DNA of 11,927 nt from Anaerolineae bacterium (GTDB taxonomy: Bacteria; Chloroflexota; Anaerolineae; JAADDB01), in contig WGAA01000270.1 in the NCBI GenBank assembly GCA_015489285.1, positions 1 to 11,927 of the forward strand, read 5' to 3'. Each line of letters opens with the position of its first letter. Positions within the stretch are counted from its first letter, which is position 1. The position numbers and the translations under genes were made by a program. This document shows positions 1-5,185 of this stretch, piece by piece. The notes under the pieces are model-generated. The model saw only the letters and a program-made list of their open reading frames with translations. It was not told the origin of the DNA and did not search any database.

Positions 1-2
1 AG

Positions 3-221
3 GGCGTTCACGTGGACCCGCGGGGGGTGAACGTGTATCGCATCACCACCCGGTCCGGGGCCGTCAAATACGTGGCCTGGGGAACGGGGACGTACCGGGT
101 GCCCGAGGGCGTGACGGAGATGACGTCGGTGGTGCCCGACGCGTCGGGCACGTTCACCTGGCAGCGGGTAACGCCGGGCACGACCCTTTCCTTGAGCGCG
201 ATTCCCATCTTGCTGCACTGA
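3..221 (+). CDS. C-terminal end of an unidentified protein, 5' end outside window
   Basis: The reading frame is open from the window edge to a TGA at 219-221, giving 72 residues of a C-terminus. The piece is rich in Thr, Val, Gly and Ser with alternating hydrophobic residues (VKYVAWGTGTYRVP, TFTWQRVTPGTTLSLSAIP), which suggests a beta-sandwich module such as those ending secreted glycosidases. I do not recognise a specific family, so that is a guess from composition. A GTG at 12 could be read as a start, but the frame continues upstream without a stop and the segment looks like the end of a larger domain, so I treat it as partial. The gene is followed directly by non-coding and degraded sequence. 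Confidence 0.6.
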   Translation, partial: GVHVDPRGVNVYRITTRSGAVKYVAWGTGTYRVPEGVTEMTSVVPDASGTFTWQRVTPGTTLSLSAIPILLH

Positions 222-255
222 CCCTCCTCGAGAGCCTCCCGAGATGAGCCTGCCT

Positions 256-416
256 GATACCGGTGTCGTTGGCTTACTCCGCCCGGCAGTTGGAAACTGC
301 GGGCTCCGTCTGCGAAACCGCCTGCGGCGGTTACGAGTCCCCGGAGGGGGACTTGGCAAGTGAAGCCCGCAACTTGAGTTGCCGGGCACAATGGGTTTAC
401 CAACAGTATCGATACC
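256..416. repeat. Nested hairpin element (four stem-loops inside an imperfect inverted repeat)
   Basis: Four consecutive stem-loops are visible. The first is 281-304, with arms GCCCGGCAGTT and AACTGCGGGC and one bulged G. The second is 316-332, a perfect 7-bp stem AACCGCC/GGCGGTT with loop TGC. The third is 336-353, a perfect 7-bp stem AGTCCCC/GGGGACT with loop GGAG. The fourth is 365-387, arms GCCCGCAAC and GTTGCCGGGC with one bulged C. The first and fourth are approximately each other's reverse complement, so the whole unit has inverted ends. Outside them, 256-272 can pair with 400-416 at 14 of 17 positions if G-U pairs are allowed. The layout could be a BIME-like or MITE-like repeat, or a structured RNA. 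No convincing ORF covers it. The pairing was found by eye, not by folding software. Confidence 0.6.
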
Positions 417-450
417 CAGGCTGCTACCGGATCGATCTATCAAAGTTCAT

Positions 451-558
451 CAGGTGCGGGGAGGAGGATTTTACCCTTCGGCCCTGGAGACGGGGATGCG
501 AAGTGAGCGGGCCTTGCACTTGGCGTTGGCGGAGATGTACGTGCAGGGGGTATCGACT
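451..558 (+). mobile_element. IS256-family transposase remnant
   Basis: About 36 residues in one frame match a hallmark stretch of IS256-family (mutator-type) transposases: QVRGGGFYPSALETGMRSER followed by ALHLALAEMYVQGVST. In the family this lies early in the DDE transposase, just before the catalytic core, and usually continues into a basic helical segment. Here the similarity stops after VST and the frame ends at a TGA near 585. No catalytic residues, N-terminus or terminal inverted repeats are seen, so the element is dead. It abuts the truncated response-regulator remnant at about 585, which suggests that insertion followed by deletion destroyed that gene. Confidence 0.6.
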
Positions 559-585
559 GGCGTGCGTTTCCGCAAGGGCTGTTGA

Positions 586-932
586 AGCGGGGGGGGCGCG
601 GGGTATCTGTTGAAAGACGAGGAGCGAAACCGTTGTCGCCGCGGTGCAAGGTGCGGCGCGAGGAGAAATGGGACTCTCTAGCCCGCGTGTGGCGAAGAAG
701 GTGACACAGCGCGCAATAAGTGGAAAGAAGGCGAAAGAAGAGGCTGCCCCTCTCACCGAGCGGGAGATAGAGGTGTTGCGACTGATGACGCGAGGATCAA
801 ATTGCCGAAACTCTGGCTATTACAGAACATACCGTGAAGTTTCACGTTAGCAATATCTACAGCAAGCTCGGTGTGAGATCACGCACGGAAGCTGTTCTTC
901 TGGCTCTCCGGAGCGGGTTAGCAGAGATCTAA
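586..932 (+). pseudogene. NarL/FixJ-type response regulator, 3' half only, two frameshifts
   Basis: Three reading frames in succession rebuild the second half of a two-component response regulator. First comes GYLLKDEE (604 onward), the end of the receiver domain with its conserved Lys. Then, after a frame change near 625, comes TVVAAVQGAARGEMGLSS followed at 751-795 by LTEREIEVLRLMTRG, the start of a LuxR-type helix-turn-helix. After a second shift near 796 comes QIAETLAITEHTVKFHVSN and IYSKLGVRSRTEAV, finishing at TAA 930-932. The order and spacing match the LuxR output domain, so two small indels explain the breaks. The phosphorylatable Asp and the rest of the receiver are missing and replaced by the IS256 remnant. 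The end lies 16 bases from the stop of the convergent permease gene. Confidence 0.75.
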
Positions 933-948
933 TGTGACAACCAGCGTT

Positions 949-1677
949 TTAATTCGGCAAGAGCAAGCGGGAGCGTTGGAACCGATGGAGGGCGATCGCG
1001 AGAAGGCCGCCATCAATCAGAACCAGCAGGAGCAGCGTGAGGCCGATGGCCGCCCTTCCCGTAACCTGGTGGAGGAGCGGAGCCGACTGCACGAGCCACG
1101 TCTGTGGCAGTATCCTGGCCAGAGCAGGGACGCCGAAGCCTATACCCAAGAAAAGGGCCATCAGGGGTAGCCCAAGCATCTGCTGCGCACTACGCACGCT
1201 TCGCGCCCGGATGGAGACCAAAGCCCCAAAGGTTCCGATGAGGGCTGCCATCAGCAGAGCACCGACAAGGGTCGTGAGGATGGTAAAAGGAGCCAGCATG
1301 ACCCCCCGAACCAGGCCCGAAGTAACCAGACTGGCAACGAGGACGAGCAGCGTATAACCCCAAGCATACGTCACTCCGGCCAGCACCTTGCCCACGAAAA
1401 TCGCATAGTCCGGCAGAGGCGTCGCCAGGAGCGTCTCCAACGTGCCCCGTTCCCGCTCACCAGCGAAGCTATCCGCTATGAAGTTGCTGACCAGGAAAAC
1501 AGGCAAGAAGGCGATGACAAGGGGCAGGAAACGACTCAACTCCCCTGTAGAGCGAAGCGGCACCAGAACCCCGAAGACGCCTACGAGAAAAACGAACTGA
1601 AATAGCGTGGTACGGATACCCTGACCATGCAACCACTCTTTGACCTCTTTCTTCAGTACCAATCCGATGTTCTCCAT
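949..1677 (-). CDS. ABC-2 type transporter permease (second permease of operon)
   Basis: This 242-residue membrane protein has about six hydrophobic helices, for example TTLFQFVFLVGVFGVLVPL near residues 24-42, and others near 50-65, 95-120, 125-155, 170-190 and 215-232. Between the second and third lies ERERGTLETLLATPL, the hallmark of ABC-2 permeases, thought to form the coupling region facing the ATPase. It is a paralog of the permease encoded just upstream: MENIGLVLKKEVKEW here aligns with VEEISIVLRKELKEW there, and the GTLETLLATPL motif is identical. The two probably form a heterodimer powered by the shared ATPase, exporting an unknown substrate. The start is well placed, with AAGGAG about 7 bases upstream of the ATG. 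A gap of 108 bases separates it from the upstream permease gene, and a TTGACG at 1774-1769 could belong to an internal promoter, but no good -10 follows. Confidence 0.85.
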   Translation of the reverse strand: MENIGLVLKKEVKEWLHGQGIRTTLFQFVFLVGVFGVLVPLRSTGELSRFLPLVIAFLPVFLVSNFIADSFAGERERGTLETLLATPLPDYAIFVGKVLAGVTYAWGYTLLVLVASLVTSGLVRGVMLAPFTILTTLVGALLMAALIGTFGALVSIRARSVRSAQQMLGLPLMALFLGIGFGVPALARILPQTWLVQSAPLLHQVTGRAAIGLTLLLLVLIDGGLLAIALHRFQRSRLLLPN

Positions 1678-1774
1678 ATATTGCTCCTTCGAACTCGACG
1701 CTCTTTAGCCCAGGAGATCGAGCAAAATGCAATCATTCTCTGCTAAAGAAACATTCCCACGATAGGGCCGTCAA

Positions 1775-1850
1775 CGCAAAGACTCTCAATATTTCTTTGC
1801 GGCTTTTGCATCTTCCCGTCTTTGCGTTTCCCTGCGGTCGAACTCGACAG
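1775..1850. repeat. CGCAAAGA-type low-complexity repeat tract
   Basis: On the minus strand the tract repeats degenerate CGCAAAGACG-like units: ACGCAAAGACGGGAAGATGC, then CCGCAAAGAAAT, then TCTTTGCG in inverted orientation. An 8-bp perfect inverted pair, CGCAAAGA at 1775-1782 and TCTTTGCG at 1794-1801, encloses the stop codon of the upstream permease. From memory, tracts of this kind are scattered through Chloroflexota and other GC-rich bacterial genomes. The tract overlaps the permease 3' end and supplies its last roughly 20 codons. Confidence 0.5.
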
Positions 1851-2580
1851 CGTTTCCTTTCGTCTGAACAGTGCTACACGCTGCCAGGATCAGCCGGGAA
1901 CGCCGAAATGTGCGCAGGCTAACCCACAGGCAAAGGTAGTCGACGACCAGCAAGCACAGAAGAACCAACAACGGAGCTCTCTCCAACGCATGCAAGGTCG
2001 CGTTCTGCCAGTCTCGCGGAACCACGAAGAGAGTGCTTACCCCGATTATGAGAGCCAACACGAAATAGCTTATAATCTGGTGCGCACTGCGTACACTCTT
2101 TGCTCGAATCGAGATGATGGCCCCGATGTCGGCTATGGGGAAGGCAACCAACGGGGCCGCCAGTACCGGGAGAGCGAAAAGTCCGGTGGAGAACCTGATA
2201 CGGTGCTTCGTCGCCCACAGGGTGATAATCCCGGCGGCAAAAACCATCATGGCTCCCACCCAGGCGTAGACCACCCGGCTGAGGACTTTGCCCACGAAAA
2301 GCGCACGGTCGGACAGAGGCGTGGCCAACAGCGTCTCCAGCGTGCCCCTTTCCCGTTCTCCGGCAAACACATCGGAAATGACGGTACCCGCCAATGCCAC
2401 AGGCAAGACAACAGCCGCCAAGATGGCAACAAAGGCCATTACATCTCCCTTTGCCGTTGCCGGCATGAGAATGCCGAAAATCCCAACGGTAAGGAAAGCC
2501 TGCGACAACCACGACCGTGTATCCTGGGCGTTGTACCACTCTTTGAGTTCTTTTCTAAGGACGATGCTAATTTCTTCCAC
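1786..2580 (-). CDS. ABC-2 type transporter permease (first permease of operon)
   Basis: This protein of about 264 residues has six predicted membrane helices and the ABC-2 coupling motif ERERGTLETLLATPLSDRAL after the second helix. It is paralogous to the next permease in the operon. I chose the GTG at 2580 because the protein then begins VEEISIVLRKELKEW, lining up with the paralog's start, and overlaps the ATPase gene by only 14 bases. An ATG at 2613 would add 11 polar residues and give a 47-base overlap. Neither start has a strong ribosome binding site, so the choice is moderate. The last residues (QRREDAKAAKKY) come from a CGCAAAGA-type repeat tract and are unlike a normal permease tail, so the original stop was probably lost or moved. 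With the ATPase and second permease it should form one exporter. Confidence 0.85.
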   Translation of the reverse strand: MEEISIVLRKELKEWYNAQDTRSWLSQAFLTVGIFGILMPATAKGDVMAFVAILAAVVLPVALAGTVISDVFAGERERGTLETLLATPLSDRALFVGKVLSRVVYAWVGAMMVFAAGIITLWATKHRIRFSTGLFALPVLAAPLVAFPIADIGAIISIRAKSVRSAHQIISYFVLALIIGVSTLFVVPRDWQNATLHALERAPLLVLLCLLVVDYLCLWVSLRTFRRSRLILAACSTVQTKGNAVEFDRRETQRREDAKAAKKY

Positions 2581-3526
2581 GGCTTTCGCCCCCGTCTTGT
2601 CCGTCAGTTTCATCGAGAAGCGCCAGGAAAGCCTCTTCCAAGCTGGCCGTCGTGTGAACCACCTCTTCGATCTCTGCCCCTTGCTCGGTAAGAGCTTTGA
2701 CTACCGGCGATACTTTGTCACCACGGCGTATCGTCACGTGAAGGGATCCCTTACTCTGGGTCACGCTGATCACCTGCGGCAGTCGGCGTAACGCGTCTAC
2801 AGCCTGAGGGCTGAAGCCCCGACCGACGATCCGTACTTGAGGCTTCCGGGCACCGGTCCGGAGGCGGTCAGGAGTATCCACGGTGACGAGCTTCCCTTTG
2901 TTGATGACCGCTATCAAATCGCACATGCTCTCCGCTTCCGCCAGGTTGTGGGTGGTCAGGAAGACCGTCGTCCCCGACCCCCGGACCAGATTCACGATGT
3001 CTTCGCGCAAGGCTGCGGCGCTGGGAACGTCCAGCCCGGCGGTTGGCTCGTCCATGAAAATCAGCGAAGGGCGATGCAGGAGAGCGCGAGCGAAAGCCAG
3101 TTTCTGCTTCATCCCTTTGGAATAAGTGTCCACGAAGTCATTCCGGCGCTCCCACAGGCCCAAGTGGGTCAACAGATCACGAATGCGCGCCTTGCGCTGG
3201 GTTGCAGGCACCCGATAGGCCGCGGCGAAGAAATCTAAGTTGTCGTAGGCGCTCAGGCGCGTGTAAAGGCCGGGCTGCTCCAAAACCACTCCCACGTGCT
3301 CCCGGATGCGGTCTGCCTGGCTCAGGTCGAAACCGAGCACCTTTGCGCTGCCAGCCGTGGGCTCTAACAACCCCAGCAACAAACGGATGGTGGTCGTCTT
3401 ACCGGCACCGTTGGGGCCCAGGAATCCGAAGATGATCCCCTGGGGAACTTCCAGGTCGAGACGATCCACCGCCCGCAGGCCGTCAAAGGTGCGGGTCAGT
3501 CCGTTGGTTACGATTGCTGCTTCCAT
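2567..3526 (-). CDS. ABC transporter ATP-binding protein
   Basis: This 319-residue ATPase energises the exporter formed with the two downstream permeases. All nucleotide-binding elements are present: Walker A GPNGAGKTTT at residues 37-46, the Q-loop near VVLEQPGLYTRLSAYDNL (about 81-98), a signature in the SKGMKQKLAFARAL form (136-149), Walker B LIFMDEP (155-161) with catalytic Glu160, the D-loop AGLD and the switch His in TTHNL (193). The SKGM-type signature and the extra C-terminal domain of about 90 residues fit the ABC-2 exporter class (DrrA/CcmA-like), which moves drugs, lipids, ions or polysaccharides; the substrate cannot be deduced. The ATG has AGGAG about 8 bases upstream. The stop codon overlaps the next gene, implying translational coupling. 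Confidence 0.93.
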   Translation of the reverse strand: MEAAIVTNGLTRTFDGLRAVDRLDLEVPQGIIFGFLGPNGAGKTTTIRLLLGLLEPTAGSAKVLGFDLSQADRIREHVGVVLEQPGLYTRLSAYDNLDFFAAAYRVPATQRKARIRDLLTHLGLWERRNDFVDTYSKGMKQKLAFARALLHRPSLIFMDEPTAGLDVPSAAALREDIVNLVRGSGTTVFLTTHNLAEAESMCDLIAVINKGKLVTVDTPDRLRTGARKPQVRIVGRGFSPQAVDALRRLPQVISVTQSKGSLHVTIRRGDKVSPVVKALTEQGAEIEEVVHTTASLEEAFLALLDETDGQDGGESRGRN

Positions 3527-3559
3527 CTCTCACTCCTCTTTATCTTTCGTTATCGCAAG

Positions 3560-3706
3560 TCAAACTGCAGAGCATATTATCCTCTGCGGATATAGGGAAG
3601 TGAGTCTGTTTGCAGCTTCCTGTTGCCAATAACTGTGATTTTGCTGAGCAACGCTGAGGGTGTATATGTCCAAGCCTTGAGCCGTATCCAGAGAACCAAC
3701 GGACAT
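3560..3706 (-). CDS. Possible 48-residue small ORF upstream of ABC operon
   Basis: An ATG at 3706 opens 48 codons in the direction of the ABC operon, ending at TGA 3560, 33 bases before the ATPase start. It encodes a polar peptide containing YTLSVAQQNHSYWQQEAANR. I recognise no family, and there is no clear Shine-Dalgarno sequence. The candidate operon promoter lies inside its 3' end, and it is in frame with the broken LysM remnant upstream, separated by one TAG and three codons. It is therefore more likely to be the tail of a decayed gene than a real small protein. Confidence 0.15.
   Translation of the reverse strand: MSVGSLDTAQGLDIYTLSVAQQNHSYWQQEAANRLTSLYPQRIICSAV
3567..3604 (-). promoter_or_regulatory. 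Candidate promoter with operator-like palindrome for ABC operon
   Basis: Reading the minus strand, GATAAT (3581-3576) matches five of six bases of the -10 consensus. A weak -35 (CTCACT, 3604-3599) lies 17 bases before it. The -10 sits inside a perfect 6-bp inverted repeat, GCAGAG at 3567-3572 and CTCTGC at 3582-3587, with a 9-base spacer, which is the size of a typical repressor operator. Transcription would start near 3570 and leave a leader of about 45 bases before the ATPase ATG. No local regulator gene is intact; the only one nearby is the dead response regulator. Confidence 0.35.
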
Positions 3707-3715
3707 CCAGCTTAC

Positions 3716-3921
3716 CTACGAGTAACTCATCGCGCGTGTCGGCGTCCGTCTTAGCATCGGCTCTGGTGCGTCTGCCGTCATCGCCAGGGTATCGATGTAC
3801 GCCGCCACCTGTCCCGCCCTTTCCCGCGCCTCCGCTACCGGTCGCGGTTCAGGGGTACCAAGTCATCCACGGTGACGCCATAACGTGCGACAATCTCGGC
3901 CAGGGTGTCGCCCATACGTCG
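3716..3921 (-). pseudogene. LysM-domain protein fragment, frameshifted
   Basis: On the minus strand 3921-3835 encodes RRMGDTLAEIVARYGVTVDD followed by LVPLN. This matches the core of a LysM motif (GDTL..IA.RYGVTVDDL..LN), a roughly 45-residue module that binds peptidoglycan or chitin-like glycans. The usual lead-in (a Tyr-x-Val-x-x-Gly strand) is absent, because sequence upstream of about 3925 belongs to a transposase remnant on the other strand. The frame stops at 3835. After a shift, another frame continues with PVAEARERAGQVAAYIDTLA to a TAG at 3716-3718 and may be the original continuation. I read this as a 5'-truncated gene fragment. Confidence 0.4.
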
Positions 3922-3934
3922 GGCAATGGCCCGG

Positions 3935-4114
3935 GAGAAGAAGCTGTACGGGTTGTACGAGGGGAAGCCCAGGCGCGGGACACACCGGCCCACGGTGGAA
4001 CGCTTGCTGCGGGCCTTCAAGGGCCTGAATCTGAACATTTTGTCACGGGGCACTCGGGAGATCTTTCATGTAACCCCTCTTTTCGGCTTACAGAAAGAGA
4101 CCCTATATTTGTAT
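3935..4114 (+). mobile_element. Transposase C-terminal remnant (IS4/IS1634-like)
   Basis: About 60 residues in one frame contain GKPRRGTHRPTVERLLRAFK followed by GLNLNI, and a little later HVTPLFGLQKETLYLY. The pattern RPT.ERLL.AF..I.LTI...HVTPL..LQ..IL.LL is, from memory, the C-terminal end of DDE transposases of an IS4/IS1634-like group common in Chloroflexota and cyanobacteria; I have no alignment to confirm it. No catalytic region or terminal repeats are seen. It begins where the antisense LysM fragment ends, consistent with an insertion that truncated that gene before decaying. Confidence 0.4.
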
Positions 4115-4141
4115 AAGATTAGTAGAACTGGGAGAAGTCTT

Positions 4142-4150
4142 TGTTATAAT
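4142..4150 (+). promoter_or_regulatory. Extended -10 promoter-like site
   Basis: TGTTATAAT is a perfect TGn-TATAAT extended -10 element in a locally AT-rich stretch. The -35 position (about 4122-4127, GTAGAA) is poor, but extended -10 promoters can tolerate that. The only downstream coding remnant on this strand is the TumE fragment starting some 320 bases later, so any transcript would be largely non-coding. Confidence 0.3.
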
Positions 4151-4469
4151 CGAGAAACTTCTCTACCGGTTCCGAAATAAATTGTACCAGAACTTTGACA
4201 ATCGAGCTAATTCAACGATGGGCTTGACCGATGCCTGAATGGGAGCACGGATGCTCGCACCGTGGTGGAGTTGAGCTCGCATCCCCTGTTCAGGCCAAGG
4301 CACGCCAGCCTCTACAATAGTGCATAGCTCTTTCTGTAAGAATGGTGAGCAGGTGTTACCCTTGGGGGGTGGTCTGCAAGGCCAAAACCAAAAGATTTCC
4401 CAGAAAAGAGAAACACCATGCCCCAGCAACAGTGGTGAGCATCTTTCCCAACGGGGCCTCCTGCCTGCG
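4151..4469. other. Intergenic stretch without recognisable gene
   Basis: Both strands have short open frames here, but none has a recognisable protein motif or a good ribosome binding site. A small hairpin (GAGCA-CGGA-TGCTC) lies at 4242-4255. On the minus strand TGGTACAAT (4189-4181) resembles an extended -10 but leads only into remnants. I read this as decayed sequence between the transposase fragment and the TumE fragment. Confidence 0.5.
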
Positions 4470-4646
4470 CTTGATTACGGTCCTGAAGGAAAGACCGTCT
4501 TCCGTTATGATACGGCCCCTCACCATCCACATCTTCCCACTTATCCTTATCACAAACACGACGCTAAAGGACGCGTATTGGAGTCCGAGCCGGTTTCGTT
4601 GCAAGAAGTCCTCAAAGAAATCGCCCGCTATTTAGAGAGCGAGTAA
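4470..4646 (+). pseudogene. TumE-family toxin, C-terminal half only
   Basis: The frame ending at TAA 4644-4646 encodes LDYGPEGKTVFRYDTAPHHP, then HLPTYPYHKHDAKGRVLESE, then a terminal helix LQEVLKEIARYL. This is the C-terminal half of the TumE-like (DUF6516) family, toxins of type II toxin-antitoxin pairs in which the FRYD.APHH and HHKH-like segments are the conserved part. The family's N-terminal half, a beta-rich region with a start Met, is missing. The frame stays open upstream to about 4320, but that part resembles nothing in the family. No antitoxin gene is adjacent. The conserved C-terminus has no stop or shift, so the truncation may be fairly recent. It converges on the Nudix gene, with 33 bases between stops. 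Confidence 0.6.
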
Positions 4647-4679
4647 ATCCATCGCAAAGTCTTCGTCCCGCAATCCCTC

Positions 4680-5153
4680 CTACGCGCGTACACGCCAACG
4701 TCGAATCCACCAGAGGAGTCGGAAGAGCAGGCGCCGGCCGCGGGAAAGGCGCTGCACCCGGTGCACGGGAGGTCCGCCCCTGAGCGCATCGCGGATGTGC
4801 TCCCGTGCGAAGGGGGATAGGCGCAGGGGCAGGTGGTGTGGGTCGAACCAGCGAACGGTTACGGCTTCCCAGCCACGCCGCTCCGGGGAGCCGCCGATGA
4901 CCGTTCCCGCGTAGATGCGGGCGATGTCCCCACCGTTGGGGTGGTCGGGCCGGACGTATTCTCCCACCAGCCGCCGGACGACGACCTCGTACCCTGTTTC
5001 CTCGCGTGCCTCGCGCACGGCTGCCTCTGCGAACGTCTCCCCGGCCTCGACCCGGCCTCCGGGCAAGGCCCAGAGGTGCACATCGTCCCGCAGGATGAGG
5101 AGGACGCGGCCGTCGTCATCGGTGATGACCATCCCTGCCGATTGGGTGGGCAT
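4680..5153 (-). CDS. Nudix hydrolase with basic C-terminal tail
   Basis: This 157-residue protein carries a complete Nudix box, G-x5-E-x7-RE-U-x-EE-x-G-U: Gly33, Glu39, Arg47-Glu48 and Glu51-Glu52 in [20 protein letters not shown], followed by ETGY. These residues bind the metal ions used to cleave a nucleoside diphosphate linked to another moiety; the substrate (mutagenic NTP, ADP-ribose, NAD-like or capped molecule) cannot be told from sequence. The Nudix fold ends near residue 130, and the last 25 residues ([20 protein letters not shown]) are strongly basic with Trp and Leu, possibly an amphipathic membrane- or nucleic-acid-binding helix. GGAGG lies 9 bases before the ATG, and the stop of the cyclase gene is 32 bases upstream on the same strand, so the two are probably cotranscribed. 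Confidence 0.9.
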   Translation of the reverse strand: MPTQSAGMVITDDDGRVLLILRDDVHLWALPGGRVEAGETFAEAAVREAREETGYEVVVRRLVGEYVRPDHPNGGDIARIYAGTVIGGSPERRGWEAVTVRWFDPHHLPLRLSPFAREHIRDALRGGPPVHRVQRLSRGRRLLFRLLWWIRRWRVRA

Positions 5154-5185
5154 AGGCTTGTTCCTCCCGGGTTTGAGGGGACCGC

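Noticed and set aside
256..416. CRISPR array or tRNA cluster
   Set aside because: The hairpins differ in sequence with no constant repeat/spacer period, and no tRNA T-loop or acceptor pattern is visible.
263..613. Plus-strand ORF across the hairpin element
   Set aside because: It is Cys/Arg-rich with no family resemblance and crosses structured repeat sequence and the transposase remnant in another frame.
1775..1801. Hairpin CGCAAAGA/TCTTTGCG as a terminator after the first permease gene
   Set aside because: There is no T-run after it in the direction of transcription, the stem is AT/GC mixed with an 11-base loop, and it is better explained by the repeat tract; the second permease gene downstream needs the transcript to continue.
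1822..2691. Long plus-strand ORF (289 codons)
   Set aside because: It lies antisense to the first permease and the ATPase end, its translation is polar low-complexity sequence without motifs, and the opposite strand has clear family matches.
4195..4200. TTGACA as a -35 box
   Set aside because: No acceptable -10 hexamer is found 16-18 bases downstream.
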